A stretch of DNA of 22,893 nucleotides from DASZHJ01 sp035541215 (GCA_035541215.1 DATKNV010000134.1:1-22893); one strand, 5' to 3'; positions 15,131 to 22,893 are shown, counted from the first letter of the stretch. The notes: generated from the sequence alone by a model not told the origin. Program-made: numbers and translations.

Positions 15131-16033
15131 ATGAGCGACATCCGCGCCGGCGATTGGACCGACCGCTATGCGCCGGCGGGCGTGCGGCCATACATCCGCT
15201 TGGCGCGGCTCGACCGGCCCATCGGCACTTGGCTGCTGCTCTTTCCGGGCTGGTGGGCGATCGCGATGGCGGCGGAGGGCTGGCCCGATTGGCTGCTCCT
15301 CGCGCTCTTTGGGATCGGGGCCGTGGCGATGCGCGGCGCCGGCTGCACGCTCAACGATCTCGTCGACCGCGACTTCGACGCGCAGGTCGCGCGCACGCGC
15401 ACGCGGCCGCTACCGAGCGGCGCGGTGACGCCGCGCCAAGCCGTCCTTTTCATGGCATTGCAGCTCGCGATCGGCGCCGCCGTGCTCTTCAGCTTCAACC
15501 GCTTCGCGATCGCCGTGGGCCTCGCGGTGCTCGTGCTGATCGCTACATATCCCTTCATGAAGCGCATCACCTATTGGCCGCAGCTCTTCCTCGGCCTCAA
15601 CTTCAATTGGGGCGCGCTCCTGGGCTGGGCTGCGGTGCGCGGAGAGCTCGCGCTCGCGCCGGCGCTTCTCTATGCGGGCGGCATCGCCTGGACGCTCGGC
15701 TACGACACGATCTACGCGCATCAGGACAAGGAGGACGACGTCCGCATCGGCGTCAAATCCTCGGCGCTCGCGCTCGGCGCGAGCACGCGGCCCTTCCTCT
15801 TCGTCTTCTATGGAGCGGCCGCCGCGCTCTGGACGGCTGCGGGAGCGGGCGCCGGTCTCGCATGGCCCTTCTATCTCGGCGTCGCTCTCGCGGCGATGCA
15901 GATGGCGTGGCAGGCAGCCCGCATCGACATCGACGATCCCGAGGATTGCCTCGCCAAGTTCCGCTCGAACCGGCTCGTCGGTTGGGCGCTTCTCTTGGGC
16001 GCGATCGCCGCGCACCGAATCGGCAGTGCTTGA
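15131..16033 (+). CDS. ubiA: 4-hydroxybenzoate polyprenyltransferase
   Basis: UbiA attaches the polyprenyl tail to 4-hydroxybenzoate in ubiquinone synthesis, in the cytoplasmic membrane. The 300-residue protein has about eight or nine helices and both Asp-rich motifs: NDLVDRDFD (75-83), followed by RTRTRPLPSG, and YDTIYAHQDKEDD (191-203). RLDRPIGTWLLLFPGWW (26-42) is a further signature that separates UbiA from CtaB. ATG 15131 has no strong ribosome site. Its TGA lies 5 bases inside the start of the next gene, so the two are probably one transcript. The later pathway enzyme gene ubiD lies 2.7 kb downstream in the window. Confidence 0.96.
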   Translation: MSDIRAGDWTDRYAPAGVRPYIRLARLDRPIGTWLLLFPGWWAIAMAAEGWPDWLLLALFGIGAVAMRGAGCTLNDLVDRDFDAQVARTRTRPLPSGAVTPRQAVLFMALQLAIGAAVLFSFNRFAIAVGLAVLVLIATYPFMKRITYWPQLFLGLNFNWGALLGWAAVRGELALAPALLYAGGIAWTLGYDTIYAHQDKEDDVRIGVKSSALALGASTRPFLFVFYGAAAALWTAAGAGAGLAWPFYLGVALAAMQMAWQAARIDIDDPEDCLAKFRSNRLVGWALLLGAIAAHRIGSA

Positions 16034-16679
16034 GCCCGCGGAGCCCGAGGCTTTCGTCCGCGCGAACACCGTGATCGCGGCGCCGCCCCTGGTGCCCGAA
16101 ATCAAGCTCCATCTCGCAAGCGAGATCGTGCCGCTCTGGCACGCGACCGAGGCGAGCATGGCGAAGATCCAGCTGCCGCCGCCCTATTGGGGCTTCGCCT
16201 GGGCGGGCGGACAGGCGCTCGCGCGCTACCTGCTCGACCATCCCGAGCGCGCCCGCGGCAAGAGCGCGCTCGACTTCGGCGCGGGCTCCGGCCTCGTCGC
16301 GATCGCCGCGGCGCGCGCGGGCGCCGTCGTCACCGCCGCCGAGATCGATCCTTACGCCCGCGCGGCGATCTGCCTCAACGCGGCCCTCAATGGCGTCGCG
16401 ATCGAGATCGAATCCTCCGACGTGATCGGCCGCGCGGATACGCCCTGGCGGCTCATCCTCGTCGGCGACATGTGCTACGAGCGGCCGCTCGCGGAGCGGC
16501 TCACGGCCTGGCTGCGCTCGCTCGCGCGGGAAGGCGCCGAGGTCCTCCTCGGCGATCCCGGCCGCGCCTATCTCCCGAAGACCGGCCTCGAGGCCCTCGC
16601 CCGCTACGACGTCCCGACGACGCGCGAGCTCGAGGACCGCGAGAGTCGCGAGGGCGTGGTGTGGCGGCTCACTGCCTAG
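16026..16679 (+). CDS. METTL20-like protein lysine methyltransferase (ETF-beta type)
   Basis: The 217-residue product is a class I SAM-dependent methyltransferase. It shows motif I DFGAGSG (83-89), the acidic E106 at the end of strand 2, and GDMCYE (147-152) with the DxxY signature of methyltransferase family 16, followed by LLGDPGRAYLP (174-184). The N-terminal FVRANT and PPLVPEIKLHLA, and the paired GDM-Y and GDPGR motifs, match METTL20/ETFBKMT, which methylates lysines of electron transfer flavoprotein beta in mitochondria and some alphaproteobacteria. The start GTG at 16026 overlaps ubiA by 8 bases and keeps the conserved FVRANT; GTG at 16071 would remove it. Its stop TAG shares CTAG with the stop of the opposing lipase gene. 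The substrate is inferred from the family. Confidence 0.85.
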   Translation: MLEPAEPEAFVRANTVIAAPPLVPEIKLHLASEIVPLWHATEASMAKIQLPPPYWGFAWAGGQALARYLLDHPERARGKSALDFGAGSGLVAIAAARAGAVVTAAEIDPYARAAICLNAALNGVAIEIESSDVIGRADTPWRLILVGDMCYERPLAERLTAWLRSLAREGAEVLLGDPGRAYLPKTGLEALARYDVPTTRELEDRESREGVVWRLTA

Positions 16680-17716
16680 GCATTGGGAATCTGCGCCTGC
16701 AGGAGCTTGTAATAGGTCCCCGCGTGATGCTCGAAGAAGCCGTCGTCGCATTCGGTGCCGGCGCACGGCGTCCCGATGAGCGCGATCTCGCTGCCGGCGT
16801 TGACGAAGTTGAGCGATGACAGGATCGGCAGCGTCAAGGGCGCTGCTGGCGCGCCCGGCTTCACTGATCGGAAGAGCTGGCGCGCAGCGCCGCCGTGCCT
16901 CTCGATTACATGCTTTGCGAACTCGCGTTGCAAAAGCTGGATGGCTTTCTCCGTCGCCGTGATCAGCGCGCCGGGACCTATGATCGGCGCAACTTTATCG
17001 AGCCATGCGCTCACCAGATTTGGCTTGTCGACGTCGCTCGCCAGCTCGATCGTGAAGGGCACCTGCGGCACCCAGTCGAGCGAATTCGTGATGCGATAGG
17101 CAAAGCCGGCATTGGAGAACCGGCTCTCGAAATCCGCGGCGTAATGATCGTTGCCGGGTTTCGGCTGAGCGAAGACGTAAGTCTTGTAGCCGTAGCCGTC
17201 GGGCCGGTCGGAATTGGGATAGTGGAGATAGGACCGCAGCAGCGTCGCCATGGCGGCGCCTTGGCTGTGGCCGGTGACGTAGATCTCGCTACCGGCGGGA
17301 ACGCGGGCCTCGAGCTGGGCGAGAATGCCGTTCGCCGAATCTTTCAGGAGCAGCAACGCACCCAGCGCAAAGCCCAGATGGACGCCGGCCTGCGGTATGT
17401 CGGCGAATTGATAGTCGGCGCTCTCCGGTCCCACCGCAATCGCTCCCTTCCCCGCGATCATCACGGAGATGAGGTCTTCGATCACGCTGCCGGCCTTGGG
17501 TACCGTTCCCCGGAGCACGATGGCGAAGCGGCCGGTGCCGTCCTGCTTCCAAAGCTGCCAAAGATTGTCGAACGGTCCGATCACCGGCGAAGCGAACAAG
17601 AGGCTCCATCCCTTCGGTGGATTGGGCACGTCCGTCGTGGCGGGGTTTTCCGAGATTCCCGAGAGCGCCAAGAGGTCGAGCGCCTCCTGCAGATTGAAAC
17701 CCGGAGCGAATGCCAT
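16676..17716 (-). CDS. Class-3 lipase-like alpha/beta hydrolase
   Basis: The 346-residue protein fits the fungal-type class 3 lipase fold. VTGHSQGAAMA gives the nucleophile S151 in GHSQG; D214 in ITNSLDWVPQVP and H330 or H331 in FFEHHAGTYY complete a likely triad. FAIVLRGT (64-71) is the usual oxyanion-side strand. Substrate could be a lipid or another ester. There is no signal peptide or membrane helix, so it looks cytoplasmic unless exported another way. ATG 17716 has AAGAGG about 8 bases upstream. It lies 74 bases after the ATPase gene on the same strand, so it may share its transcript. It converges on the methyltransferase gene with a 4-base overlap. Confidence 0.85.
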   Translation of the reverse strand: MAFAPGFNLQEALDLLALSGISENPATTDVPNPPKGWSLLFASPVIGPFDNLWQLWKQDGTGRFAIVLRGTVPKAGSVIEDLISVMIAGKGAIAVGPESADYQFADIPQAGVHLGFALGALLLLKDSANGILAQLEARVPAGSEIYVTGHSQGAAMATLLRSYLHYPNSDRPDGYGYKTYVFAQPKPGNDHYAADFESRFSNAGFAYRITNSLDWVPQVPFTIELASDVDKPNLVSAWLDKVAPIIGPGALITATEKAIQLLQREFAKHVIERHGGAARQLFRSVKPGAPAAPLTLPILSSLNFVNAGSEIALIGTPCAGTECDDGFFEHHAGTYYKLLQAQIPNA

Positions 17717-17790
17717 GGCATGCCTCTTCTGTGCTGCGCATTTTCAAGCTAGCGCTCGCGAGGCCACCGGCAATGCAGAGAAGGGAAAAA

Positions 17791-18567
17791 TCAGTCGTCG
17801 TCCTCTAGCAGCCGCCGGAGATACCGCTCCGGCGCGTCGAGAAAGCTCTTGAGGCGGCGATAGTGGCTCGTGTCGCGAAACTCGATCGGCCGGATTGTGT
17901 CGCCGTCGAGCGAGAGGATTACCGCCTCCGGATATGCCATCACGATCGGCGCATGAGTCGCGATGATGGCCTGCACGCGGCCGGAACGGTGCCAGCGGTG
18001 CAAGAGTGCCACCAGCGCCATCTGCCGCTCCGGCGACAGCGCCGCCTCCGGCTCGTCCAACAGCACGATGTTCCGCTCGTCTTCCTCGATGCGCGTATCG
18101 AGGAAGGCCAGCACGGACTCGCCGTGGCTCAGCGAATGCAGGTTCGTGCCCCTGTATTGGCGCGATCCCACGCGATCGAGGTGGCGCGCGACGTCGAAGA
18201 AGCTCTCGGCGCGGAAGAAGAGGCCGTTGGTCACCTTCGGCTTCCACGCCATACGCAGGGCCGCGCTCAGCGTGATTTCCTGCTCCCCGCCCTCGCCTTC
18301 CGGCTGCTCGAATCGATGCGAGAGCCGGTGCTCGCTGTGTCCGCCATGCGGATTGAAGCCGCACTGCGCGGCAATCGCTTCGAGCAGCGTCGACTTGCCG
18401 CCGCCGTTCTCCCCGACGAGGAAGGCGATTGAGCGCTCGAAGTCGAGCCGGAATTCTCCGCCCGCGAGGAACGGCAAGGTGAAAGGAAACCGACCCGGCG
18501 CTGCGCGCTCCGGAAGGAGCGCGATCGATCTCAGGAAAGGCGCAGAAAGTGCTGCGGTCGGTTTCAT
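17791..18567 (-). CDS. Predicted ABC-type ATPase, COG3910-like
   Basis: The 258-residue protein is a stand-alone ATPase with an ABC/SMC-like head. It has Walker A GENGGGKST (52-60), signature LSHGES (146-151), Walker B IVLLDE (167-172) followed by PEAALSP, and the H-switch ATHAP (203-207, H205). The opening FLRSIALLPER, FNPHGG, FFRAESFFDVA and the ending FLDAPERYLRRLLED match the predicted ATPases of COG3910, whose role is unknown. There is no transmembrane or nuclease domain. ATG 18567 is chosen because the promoter seen upstream predicts a transcript start near 18598; GGAGG at 18579-18583 lies 11 bases before it. It is divergent from ubiD and is read towards the lipase gene. Confidence 0.88.
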   Translation of the reverse strand: MKPTAALSAPFLRSIALLPERAAPGRFPFTLPFLAGGEFRLDFERSIAFLVGENGGGKSTLLEAIAAQCGFNPHGGHSEHRLSHRFEQPEGEGGEQEITLSAALRMAWKPKVTNGLFFRAESFFDVARHLDRVGSRQYRGTNLHSLSHGESVLAFLDTRIEEDERNIVLLDEPEAALSPERQMALVALLHRWHRSGRVQAIIATHAPIVMAYPEAVILSLDGDTIRPIEFRDTSHYRRLKSFLDAPERYLRRLLEDDD

Positions 18568-18604
18568 GCGGTGTCGCACCTCCGTCGCCCGGCAACGTCC
18601 GTTG

Positions 18605-18633
18605 CTGATAGAGGAGCGGGTGGAACATTTCAA
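18605..18633 (-). promoter_or_regulatory. Candidate sigma-70 promoter of the ATPase gene
   Basis: On the minus strand TTGAAA (18633-18628) is separated by exactly 17 bases from TATCAG (18610-18605). Both boxes are close to consensus. The predicted start near 18598 leaves a leader of about 30 bases before the ATG at 18567. Confidence 0.5.
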
Positions 18634-18640
18634 GAACGAA

Positions 18641-18669
18641 TGGCACGCCCGGGGCGGGACGCCTATAGT
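18641..18669 (+). promoter_or_regulatory. Candidate promoter of ubiD
   Basis: TGGCAC (18641-18646) and TATAGT (18664-18669) are 17 bases apart. The -10 box is good and the -35 box weak. The start would be near 18676, leaving about 23 bases before ATG 18699, with no clear ribosome site. The promoter lies back to back with that of the ATPase gene. Confidence 0.35.
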
Positions 18670-18698
18670 CCGGCGTCTTCAATGCGACCGGCCCGCTC

Positions 18699-20207
18699 AT
18701 GCCCTACGCCTCGCTCCGCGATTTCATGGCTCGCCTCAAGTCCGAGCGGAAGCTCGTGCGGGTGACGGCGCCGGTCTCGCCTTTTCTGGAGATGACGGAG
18801 ATCCAGACCCGGCTTCTTGCGGAGCAAGGGCCGGCGGCGCTCTTCGAGAACGTCGCGCGCGCGGCGGGCGGGCGCTATGGGATGCCGGTGCTGGTCAATC
18901 TCTTCGGCACGGTCGAGCGCGTGGCTCTCGGCATGGACCGCGCGCCCAACCAGCTCCGCGAGGTCGGCGAGACGCTCGCCTTCTTGAAGCAGCCGGAGCC
19001 GCCGGGGGGCTGGCGCGAGGCCCTGGAGATGCTGCCGCTCTTGCGCACGGTCCTCGCGATGAAGCCGCGCACGGTCGGCGCGGCGCCCTGCCAGGAGATC
19101 GTGCTCCGCGGGAGCGAGATCGATCTCGGGCACTTCCCGATCCAGACCTGCTGGCCCGGCGAGCCCGCGCCGCTCATCACCTGGCCTCTCGTCGTCACGA
19201 AAGGGCCCGGAGAGACGCGCGAGGACGGCTACAACCTCGGCATCTACCGCATGCAGGTGACGGGGCGCGACAGCACCCTCATGCGCTGGCTCAAGCATCG
19301 CGGCGGCGCGCAGCACCACCGGCGCTGGGCGCAGGCGAAGCGCGAGCCGCTCCCCGCCGCCGCCGTCATCGGCGCCGATCCAGGCACGATCCTCGCGGCG
19401 GTGACGCCGGTTCCGGACACGCTCTCGGAATACCAGTTCGCGGGCCTCCTGCGCGGAAGGAAGGTCGAGCTCGTGGAGTGCAAGACCGTGCCGCTCAAGG
19501 TGCCCGCGGAGGCGGAGATCGTGCTCGAAGGCCACGTCTCGCTCGACGAGACCGGCGAGGAAGGCCCCTTCGGCGATCACACCGGCTACTACAATTCCGT
19601 CGAGCGTTTCCCGGTCTTTCGCATCTCCGCGATCACCATGCGCGCCAATCCCATCTACCTCTCGACCTTCACGGGGCGTCCGCCGGACGAGCCCTCGGTG
19701 CTGGGCCAGGCGCTCAACGAGGTCTTCATCCCGCTCTTGCAGCAGCAATTCCCGGAGGTCGTCGATTTCTGGCTGCCGCCCGAAGGCTGCTCCTACCGGA
19801 TCGCCGTCGTCTCCATGCGCAAGGCCTATGCGGGCCACGCCAAGCGCGTGATGATGGGCGTCTGGTCCTTCCTGCGGCAGTTCATCTACACGAAGTTCGT
19901 CATCGTCGTGGACGACGACATCGACGCCCGCGACTGGAAGGACGTGATATGGGCGGTGGCGACGCGCATGGACCCCGCGAGGGACATCACCGTCGTCGAG
20001 AACACGCCCATCGACTATCTCGACTTCGCCTCGCCGGAATCGGGCCTCGGCGGCAAGATCGGCCTCGACGCCACGACGAAGCTCCCGCCGGAGACGCACC
20101 GCGACTGGGGCCGCAAGATCCGCATGAGCGACGACGTCATCGAGGCGGTGACGCGGAAATGGCCGAGCCTCGGGCTCCCGGGCTCCGGGAAGCCGATCTG
20201 GAAGTAG
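18699..20207 (+). CDS. ubiD: 4-hydroxy-3-polyprenylbenzoate decarboxylase
   Basis: UbiD removes the carboxyl group from the prenylated 4-hydroxybenzoate made by UbiA, using prenylated FMN supplied by UbiX. The 502-residue protein follows the E. coli enzyme nearly end to end: LRDFMARL near the start, TCWPGEPAPLITW (150-162), NLGIYRMQ (179-186) at the prFMN site, MRWLKHRGGA, EGPFGDHTGYYN (288-299), TGRPPDEPSVLGQALNEVF, CSYRIAVVSM, and ENTPIDYLDFASP near the C-terminus. No residue expected from the family appears lost. It is alone on the plus strand; ubiX is not in this window. Its TAG lies directly against the stop of aapM, with no base between. Confidence 0.96.
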   Translation: MPYASLRDFMARLKSERKLVRVTAPVSPFLEMTEIQTRLLAEQGPAALFENVARAAGGRYGMPVLVNLFGTVERVALGMDRAPNQLREVGETLAFLKQPEPPGGWREALEMLPLLRTVLAMKPRTVGAAPCQEIVLRGSEIDLGHFPIQTCWPGEPAPLITWPLVVTKGPGETREDGYNLGIYRMQVTGRDSTLMRWLKHRGGAQHHRRWAQAKREPLPAAAVIGADPGTILAAVTPVPDTLSEYQFAGLLRGRKVELVECKTVPLKVPAEAEIVLEGHVSLDETGEEGPFGDHTGYYNSVERFPVFRISAITMRANPIYLSTFTGRPPDEPSVLGQALNEVFIPLLQQQFPEVVDFWLPPEGCSYRIAVVSMRKAYAGHAKRVMMGVWSFLRQFIYTKFVIVVDDDIDARDWKDVIWAVATRMDPARDITVVENTPIDYLDFASPESGLGGKIGLDATTKLPPETHRDWGRKIRMSDDVIEAVTRKWPSLGLPGSGKPIWK

Positions 20208-21311
20208 CTAGCCCCGCCGCTCGCGCTCGAGCTCGAGCCGCGCGCTCACGCGCGAGAGGCCGAAGCACACGGCCCAATAGACGAGGCCCGCGAAGAGATA
20301 GGCGCTGTCGCGCACCTGATCGCCCAAGAGCCATTTGGGATCGGCGAGGCCCGCCTGGATCTGATTCAGGAAATCGATGAGGCCGATGATCAGGATGACC
20401 GTCGTCTCCTTGACGATGGCGACCGCGACGTTCAGGAGGCCGGGCGTCACGATCGCGACCGCCTGCGGCAGGATCACGAGCGCCATGGTCTTGGCGCCGG
20501 AGAGGCCGAGGCTGCGCGCGGCCTCGAACTGGCCCTTGGGGATCGCCTGCAGCCCGCCGCGGAACACCTCCGCCATCCCCGCGCTGTTGAAGAGGATGAA
20601 GGCCACGATGGCGCGCGGCAGCAGCGCCAGATCCGTGCCCGGAGGCAGCAGCAGCGGCAGGATCGACATCACCAGGAAGAGCAGCGGCACCAGCGGCACG
20701 CCGCGCAGGAACTCGATGTAGCCGACGGCGAGCACGCGGATGACCGGCAGGCTCGAGCGCCGGCAGAGCGCCACCGCAAGCCCGAGCGGCAGCGAGCCCG
20801 CGAGCGCCGCCCCCGCGAGCGTCACCGTCAGCATGAGCCCGCCCCAGCGCGAGACCGGGACCTCCGGCAGTCCCAAGACGCCGCCCGCGAGCAGCACGCC
20901 CGCAATGGGCGGCGCCACCAGAATTAGCAGGAGGCCGATCAGCCCCTTGCTCGTGACCCGGCGGCTCAAGAGCGCGATGCCCGCCGCGAGCACCATCGCG
21001 AAGACCGCATCGACCCGCCAATGCTCGCTGTCGGGATAGGGACCATAGACGAGCTGAGTCCAGCGCGAGCCGACGAAGGCCCAGCAGGCGCCCTCCCTCT
21101 GCTTGCCGTCGATGGGCGCGCAGGCGTCGGGCCCGCCGCTCCAATGTCCCTGGAGGATCGTCCAATCCAGGAGCGGCGGCAGCGCGTAGGCCGCGAGCAG
21201 CACGAGCGCCAGGGTGAGCGCGATGTTGCCGGGCGAGGAAATGCAGCTATGAAGGAGGCGGCTCGCGCGCGCGCCGATGCCGGGCTGGAGCGGTGTCTCG
21301 AGCGTGGTCAT
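20208..21311 (-). CDS. aapM: General L-amino-acid ABC transporter permease AapM
   Basis: This 367-residue permease belongs to the HisM/GltK branch and is the second channel subunit of AapJQMP/BztABCD-type importers, which take up a broad range of L-amino acids. It has a long N-terminal part with a periplasmic loop (about 52-98, cysteines C64 and C76) and a C-terminal permease domain (about 158-355). The EAA loop that docks to the ATPase is EAARSLGLSGAKTMALVILPQA (263-284). IEFLRGVPLVPLL (199-211) is a further signature. ATG 21311 overlaps the aapQ stop in ATGA. The ATPase gene aapP, which normally follows, is absent here. Confidence 0.94.
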   Translation of the reverse strand: MTTLETPLQPGIGARASRLLHSCISSPGNIALTLALVLLAAYALPPLLDWTILQGHWSGGPDACAPIDGKQREGACWAFVGSRWTQLVYGPYPDSEHWRVDAVFAMVLAAGIALLSRRVTSKGLIGLLLILVAPPIAGVLLAGGVLGLPEVPVSRWGGLMLTVTLAGAALAGSLPLGLAVALCRRSSLPVIRVLAVGYIEFLRGVPLVPLLFLVMSILPLLLPPGTDLALLPRAIVAFILFNSAGMAEVFRGGLQAIPKGQFEAARSLGLSGAKTMALVILPQAVAIVTPGLLNVAVAIVKETTVILIIGLIDFLNQIQAGLADPKWLLGDQVRDSAYLFAGLVYWAVCFGLSRVSARLELERERRG

Positions 21312-22453
21312 CGATGCGCCACCGCGATCCGCCGGTTGTACCAGTTGATGAGCGCGGAGACGCCGCCGTTGATCGCGAGATAGACCGCGCAGAGGATCAG
21401 CATCACCTCGAAGGCCTGCGCGGTCTGGTTGAGCACCGTGCCGCCGAAGACCATCGTGAGATCGGGGTAGCCGATCGCCGCCGCGAGCGTCGTGTTCCGG
21501 AAGAGGCGGAGATACTCGTTGCCGAGCGGCGGCACGATGACGCGGAGCGCTTGCGGCACCACGATCTTGCCGCTCACCGTGAGGGGCCTGAGCCCGAGCG
21601 CGCGAGCCGCCTCGATCTGTCCCCGCGGCACTGCGTCGAGGCCGGCGCGGACGATCTCCGCGATGTAGGCGGCGGAATAGAGCGAGAGCGCGAGCGCCAT
21701 CGCCACCAGCTCCGGCTGCACCGCGAGCCCGCCCTGGTAATTGAAACCCTGAAGATGCGGGAGGTCCCAGTGCATCGGCAGGCCCGTCACGAGCGCTGCG
21801 ATGAGCGCGGGGCCGATCGCAAGCGCGAGCACGATCGGCGGCGCAGGCGGCGCATCGCCCGTGCGCTCGCGCCGCCGCGCGAGCATCCGCGCAGCGATGC
21901 CCGCGAGAAGGATGCCGGCGACGAGCGCCGCGAGCACCGCGCCGAAACCTTCGTCCGCCACCGGCATCGGCAGAAAGAGGCCGCGGGCGTTGAGCGCCAC
22001 CGCGCCCAGCAACGTCAGGCTCTGCCGCGGCGGCGGCAGCGGCCGCAGCAGTGCGAAATACCAGAAGAAGAGCTGCAGCAGCAGGGGCACGTTGCGCAGG
22101 AGCTCGACGTAGCCGGTCGAGACGCCGCGGACGAGACCGTTCGCGGAACGCCGGCCGAGCCCGACCGCAAAGCCGATGGGCGTCGCGACCGCGATCGAGA
22201 CCGCCGCGAGCACGACGGTGTTGAGCGCGGCGACTGTGAGCGCCGCGAGATAGGGCGAGCTCTCGCTATAGGGGATGAGCGTCTGCGAGATCGCGAAGCC
22301 CGCGGGACGCCACAGGAATCCGAACCCCGTGTTGATGCCGAGCCGCGTCAGATTGGCGGCGGCATTGCTCGCGGCGAACCAGACGATGGCGCCGAGGACG
22401 ATCAGCACCGCCGCCTGGATCGCGACGGCGCCGATGTCCCGGCGCTGCATCAT
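21308..22453 (-). CDS. aapQ: General L-amino-acid ABC transporter permease AapQ
   Basis: The 381-residue first permease subunit has an N-terminal helix (about 10-28), a segment NTGFGFLWRPAGF (41-53) typical of AapQ/BztB, a permease domain whose parts YVELLRNVPLLLQLFFWYF (115-133) and the EAA loop EAARALGLRPLTVSG (281-295) frame a large central insert (about 135-245). That long insert separates AapQ from ordinary short His/Glu permeases. ATG 22453 has no clear ribosome site; a second ATG directly follows at 22450. It starts 22 bases after the aapJ stop and overlaps aapM by 4, so the three genes form one operon. Confidence 0.94.
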   Translation of the reverse strand: MMQRRDIGAVAIQAAVLIVLGAIVWFAASNAAANLTRLGINTGFGFLWRPAGFAISQTLIPYSESSPYLAALTVAALNTVVLAAVSIAVATPIGFAVGLGRRSANGLVRGVSTGYVELLRNVPLLLQLFFWYFALLRPLPPPRQSLTLLGAVALNARGLFLPMPVADEGFGAVLAALVAGILLAGIAARMLARRRERTGDAPPAPPIVLALAIGPALIAALVTGLPMHWDLPHLQGFNYQGGLAVQPELVAMALALSLYSAAYIAEIVRAGLDAVPRGQIEAARALGLRPLTVSGKIVVPQALRVIVPPLGNEYLRLFRNTTLAAAIGYPDLTMVFGGTVLNQTAQAFEVMLILCAVYLAINGGVSALINWYNRRIAVAHR

Positions 22454-22475
22454 TGGAGAGACGCTATGGGCGCGC

Positions 22476-22893
22476 TCAGCGGAAGGGCGGCGAGTAGATG
22501 AGGCCGCCGTCCTTCCAGAGCTTGTTGATGCCGCGGTCGAGCCCGATCGGCGTCTTCGGCCCGATGTTGCGCTCGTAGATCTCGCCGTAATTGCCGACGG
22601 CCTTGATGGCGTTGTAGGCCCAGTCGTTGGAGATGCCGTTCTTCGAGCCGAACTCGTCGGTTACGCCGAGGAGGCGCTTCACCTCGGGGTTGGGCGAGTT
22701 CTTCCTCATGTCGTCGACGTTCGCCTGCGTCACGCCGAGCTCCTCGGCGGTTATGAGCGCGAAGAAGGTCCAGCGCGCGATGTCCGCCCACTGCGCGTCG
22801 CCCTTGCGCACGACGGGACCGATCGGCTCCTTCGAGATCGTCTCCGGCAGGATTACGTGATCGGCGCGGACCTTGAGCGCGAGGCCGCGCGCC
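22476..22893 (-). CDS. aapJ: General L-amino-acid ABC transporter substrate-binding protein AapJ, 3' part
   Basis: The frame runs in from the right edge, so only about 138 C-terminal residues are present and the signal peptide is outside. SKEPIGPVVRKGD, the WTFFALITAEELGVTQANVD stretch, LGVTDEFG, NDWAYNAIKAVGNYGEIYER and the ending NKLWKDGGLIYSPPFR match the C-terminal lobe of AapJ/BztA periplasmic binding proteins. These bind L-amino acids in the periplasm and hand them to AapQ and AapM. It is the first gene of the visible operon. A GTG inside the frame (22811) is an internal codon, not the start. Confidence 0.93.
   Translation of the reverse strand, partial: ARGLALKVRADHVILPETISKEPIGPVVRKGDAQWADIARWTFFALITAEELGVTQANVDDMRKNSPNPEVKRLLGVTDEFGSKNGISNDWAYNAIKAVGNYGEIYERNIGPKTPIGLDRGINKLWKDGGLIYSPPFR

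Noticed and set aside
18641..18656. Sigma-54 promoter upstream of ubiD (TGGCACG)
   Set aside because: The -24 half fits, but the -12 half reads GGGC instead of TTGC. A sigma-70 reading with TATAGT fits better.
15131..20207. A ubiA-ubiD ubiquinone operon
   Set aside because: The two genes are on the same strand but separated by two minus-strand genes, and ubiD appears to have its own promoter. They are neighbours, not one operon.

Overview
The window looks like chromosomal DNA of a high-GC alphaproteobacterium, perhaps Rhodospirillales-like; this placement is inference. The signs are an aa3-type cytochrome c oxidase cluster in alphaproteobacterial order with a tiny CoxF-like gene inside it, a plant-type (GCS2) glutamate-cysteine ligase next to rsmE and ubiA, a METTL20-like methyltransferase overlapping ubiA, and an AapJQM-type amino-acid transporter. 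Coding density is high. Many genes overlap by ATGA or are only a few bases apart. I saw no tRNA, rRNA, CRISPR array or prophage.

Layout. Bases 1-121 hold the last 39 codons of an IS110-family transposase. It is followed at once by a cluster of perfect hairpins (134-244) that looks like a REP-type element. Bases 255-7930 (minus strand) form a respiratory operon, read from 7930 downward: ctaC (subunit II), ctaD (subunit I), ctaB (heme O synthase), a 48-codon CoxF-like membrane peptide, ctaG (Cox11 copper chaperone), ctaE (subunit III), a DUF983 membrane zinc-ribbon protein, SURF1, and finally an M32 carboxypeptidase coupled to SURF1. The set supplies the oxidase core plus its heme and copper assembly factors. 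A 346-base divergent intergenic region (7931-8276) separates it from a plus-strand group: an unrecognised secreted protein, tldD, and a secreted glycoside-hydrolase-like protein coupled to tldD.

Bases 12680-12878 contain a roughly 117-base imperfect palindrome between convergent genes. Next come gshA and rsmE (minus), then ubiA and a METTL20-like methyltransferase (plus). The methyltransferase stop codon shares a CTAG with the stop of a minus-strand class-3 lipase-like gene. A COG3910-like ATPase (minus) and ubiD (plus) diverge from a shared 131-base promoter region. The window ends with the minus-strand transporter genes aapJ (3' part only), aapQ and aapM. The usual ATPase gene aapP is not at the end of that operon, because ubiD lies there.

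Most of the window is ordinary core metabolism: respiration, ubiquinone synthesis by ubiA and ubiD, glutathione synthesis, rRNA modification and amino-acid uptake. No clearly new multi-gene system stands out. The more unusual points are the IS110 end beside a REP-like hairpin cluster, the long palindrome at 12726-12842, the transporter without its adjacent ATPase, sequence deviations in oxidase subunits I and II, and the uncharacterised secreted proteins flanking tldD.
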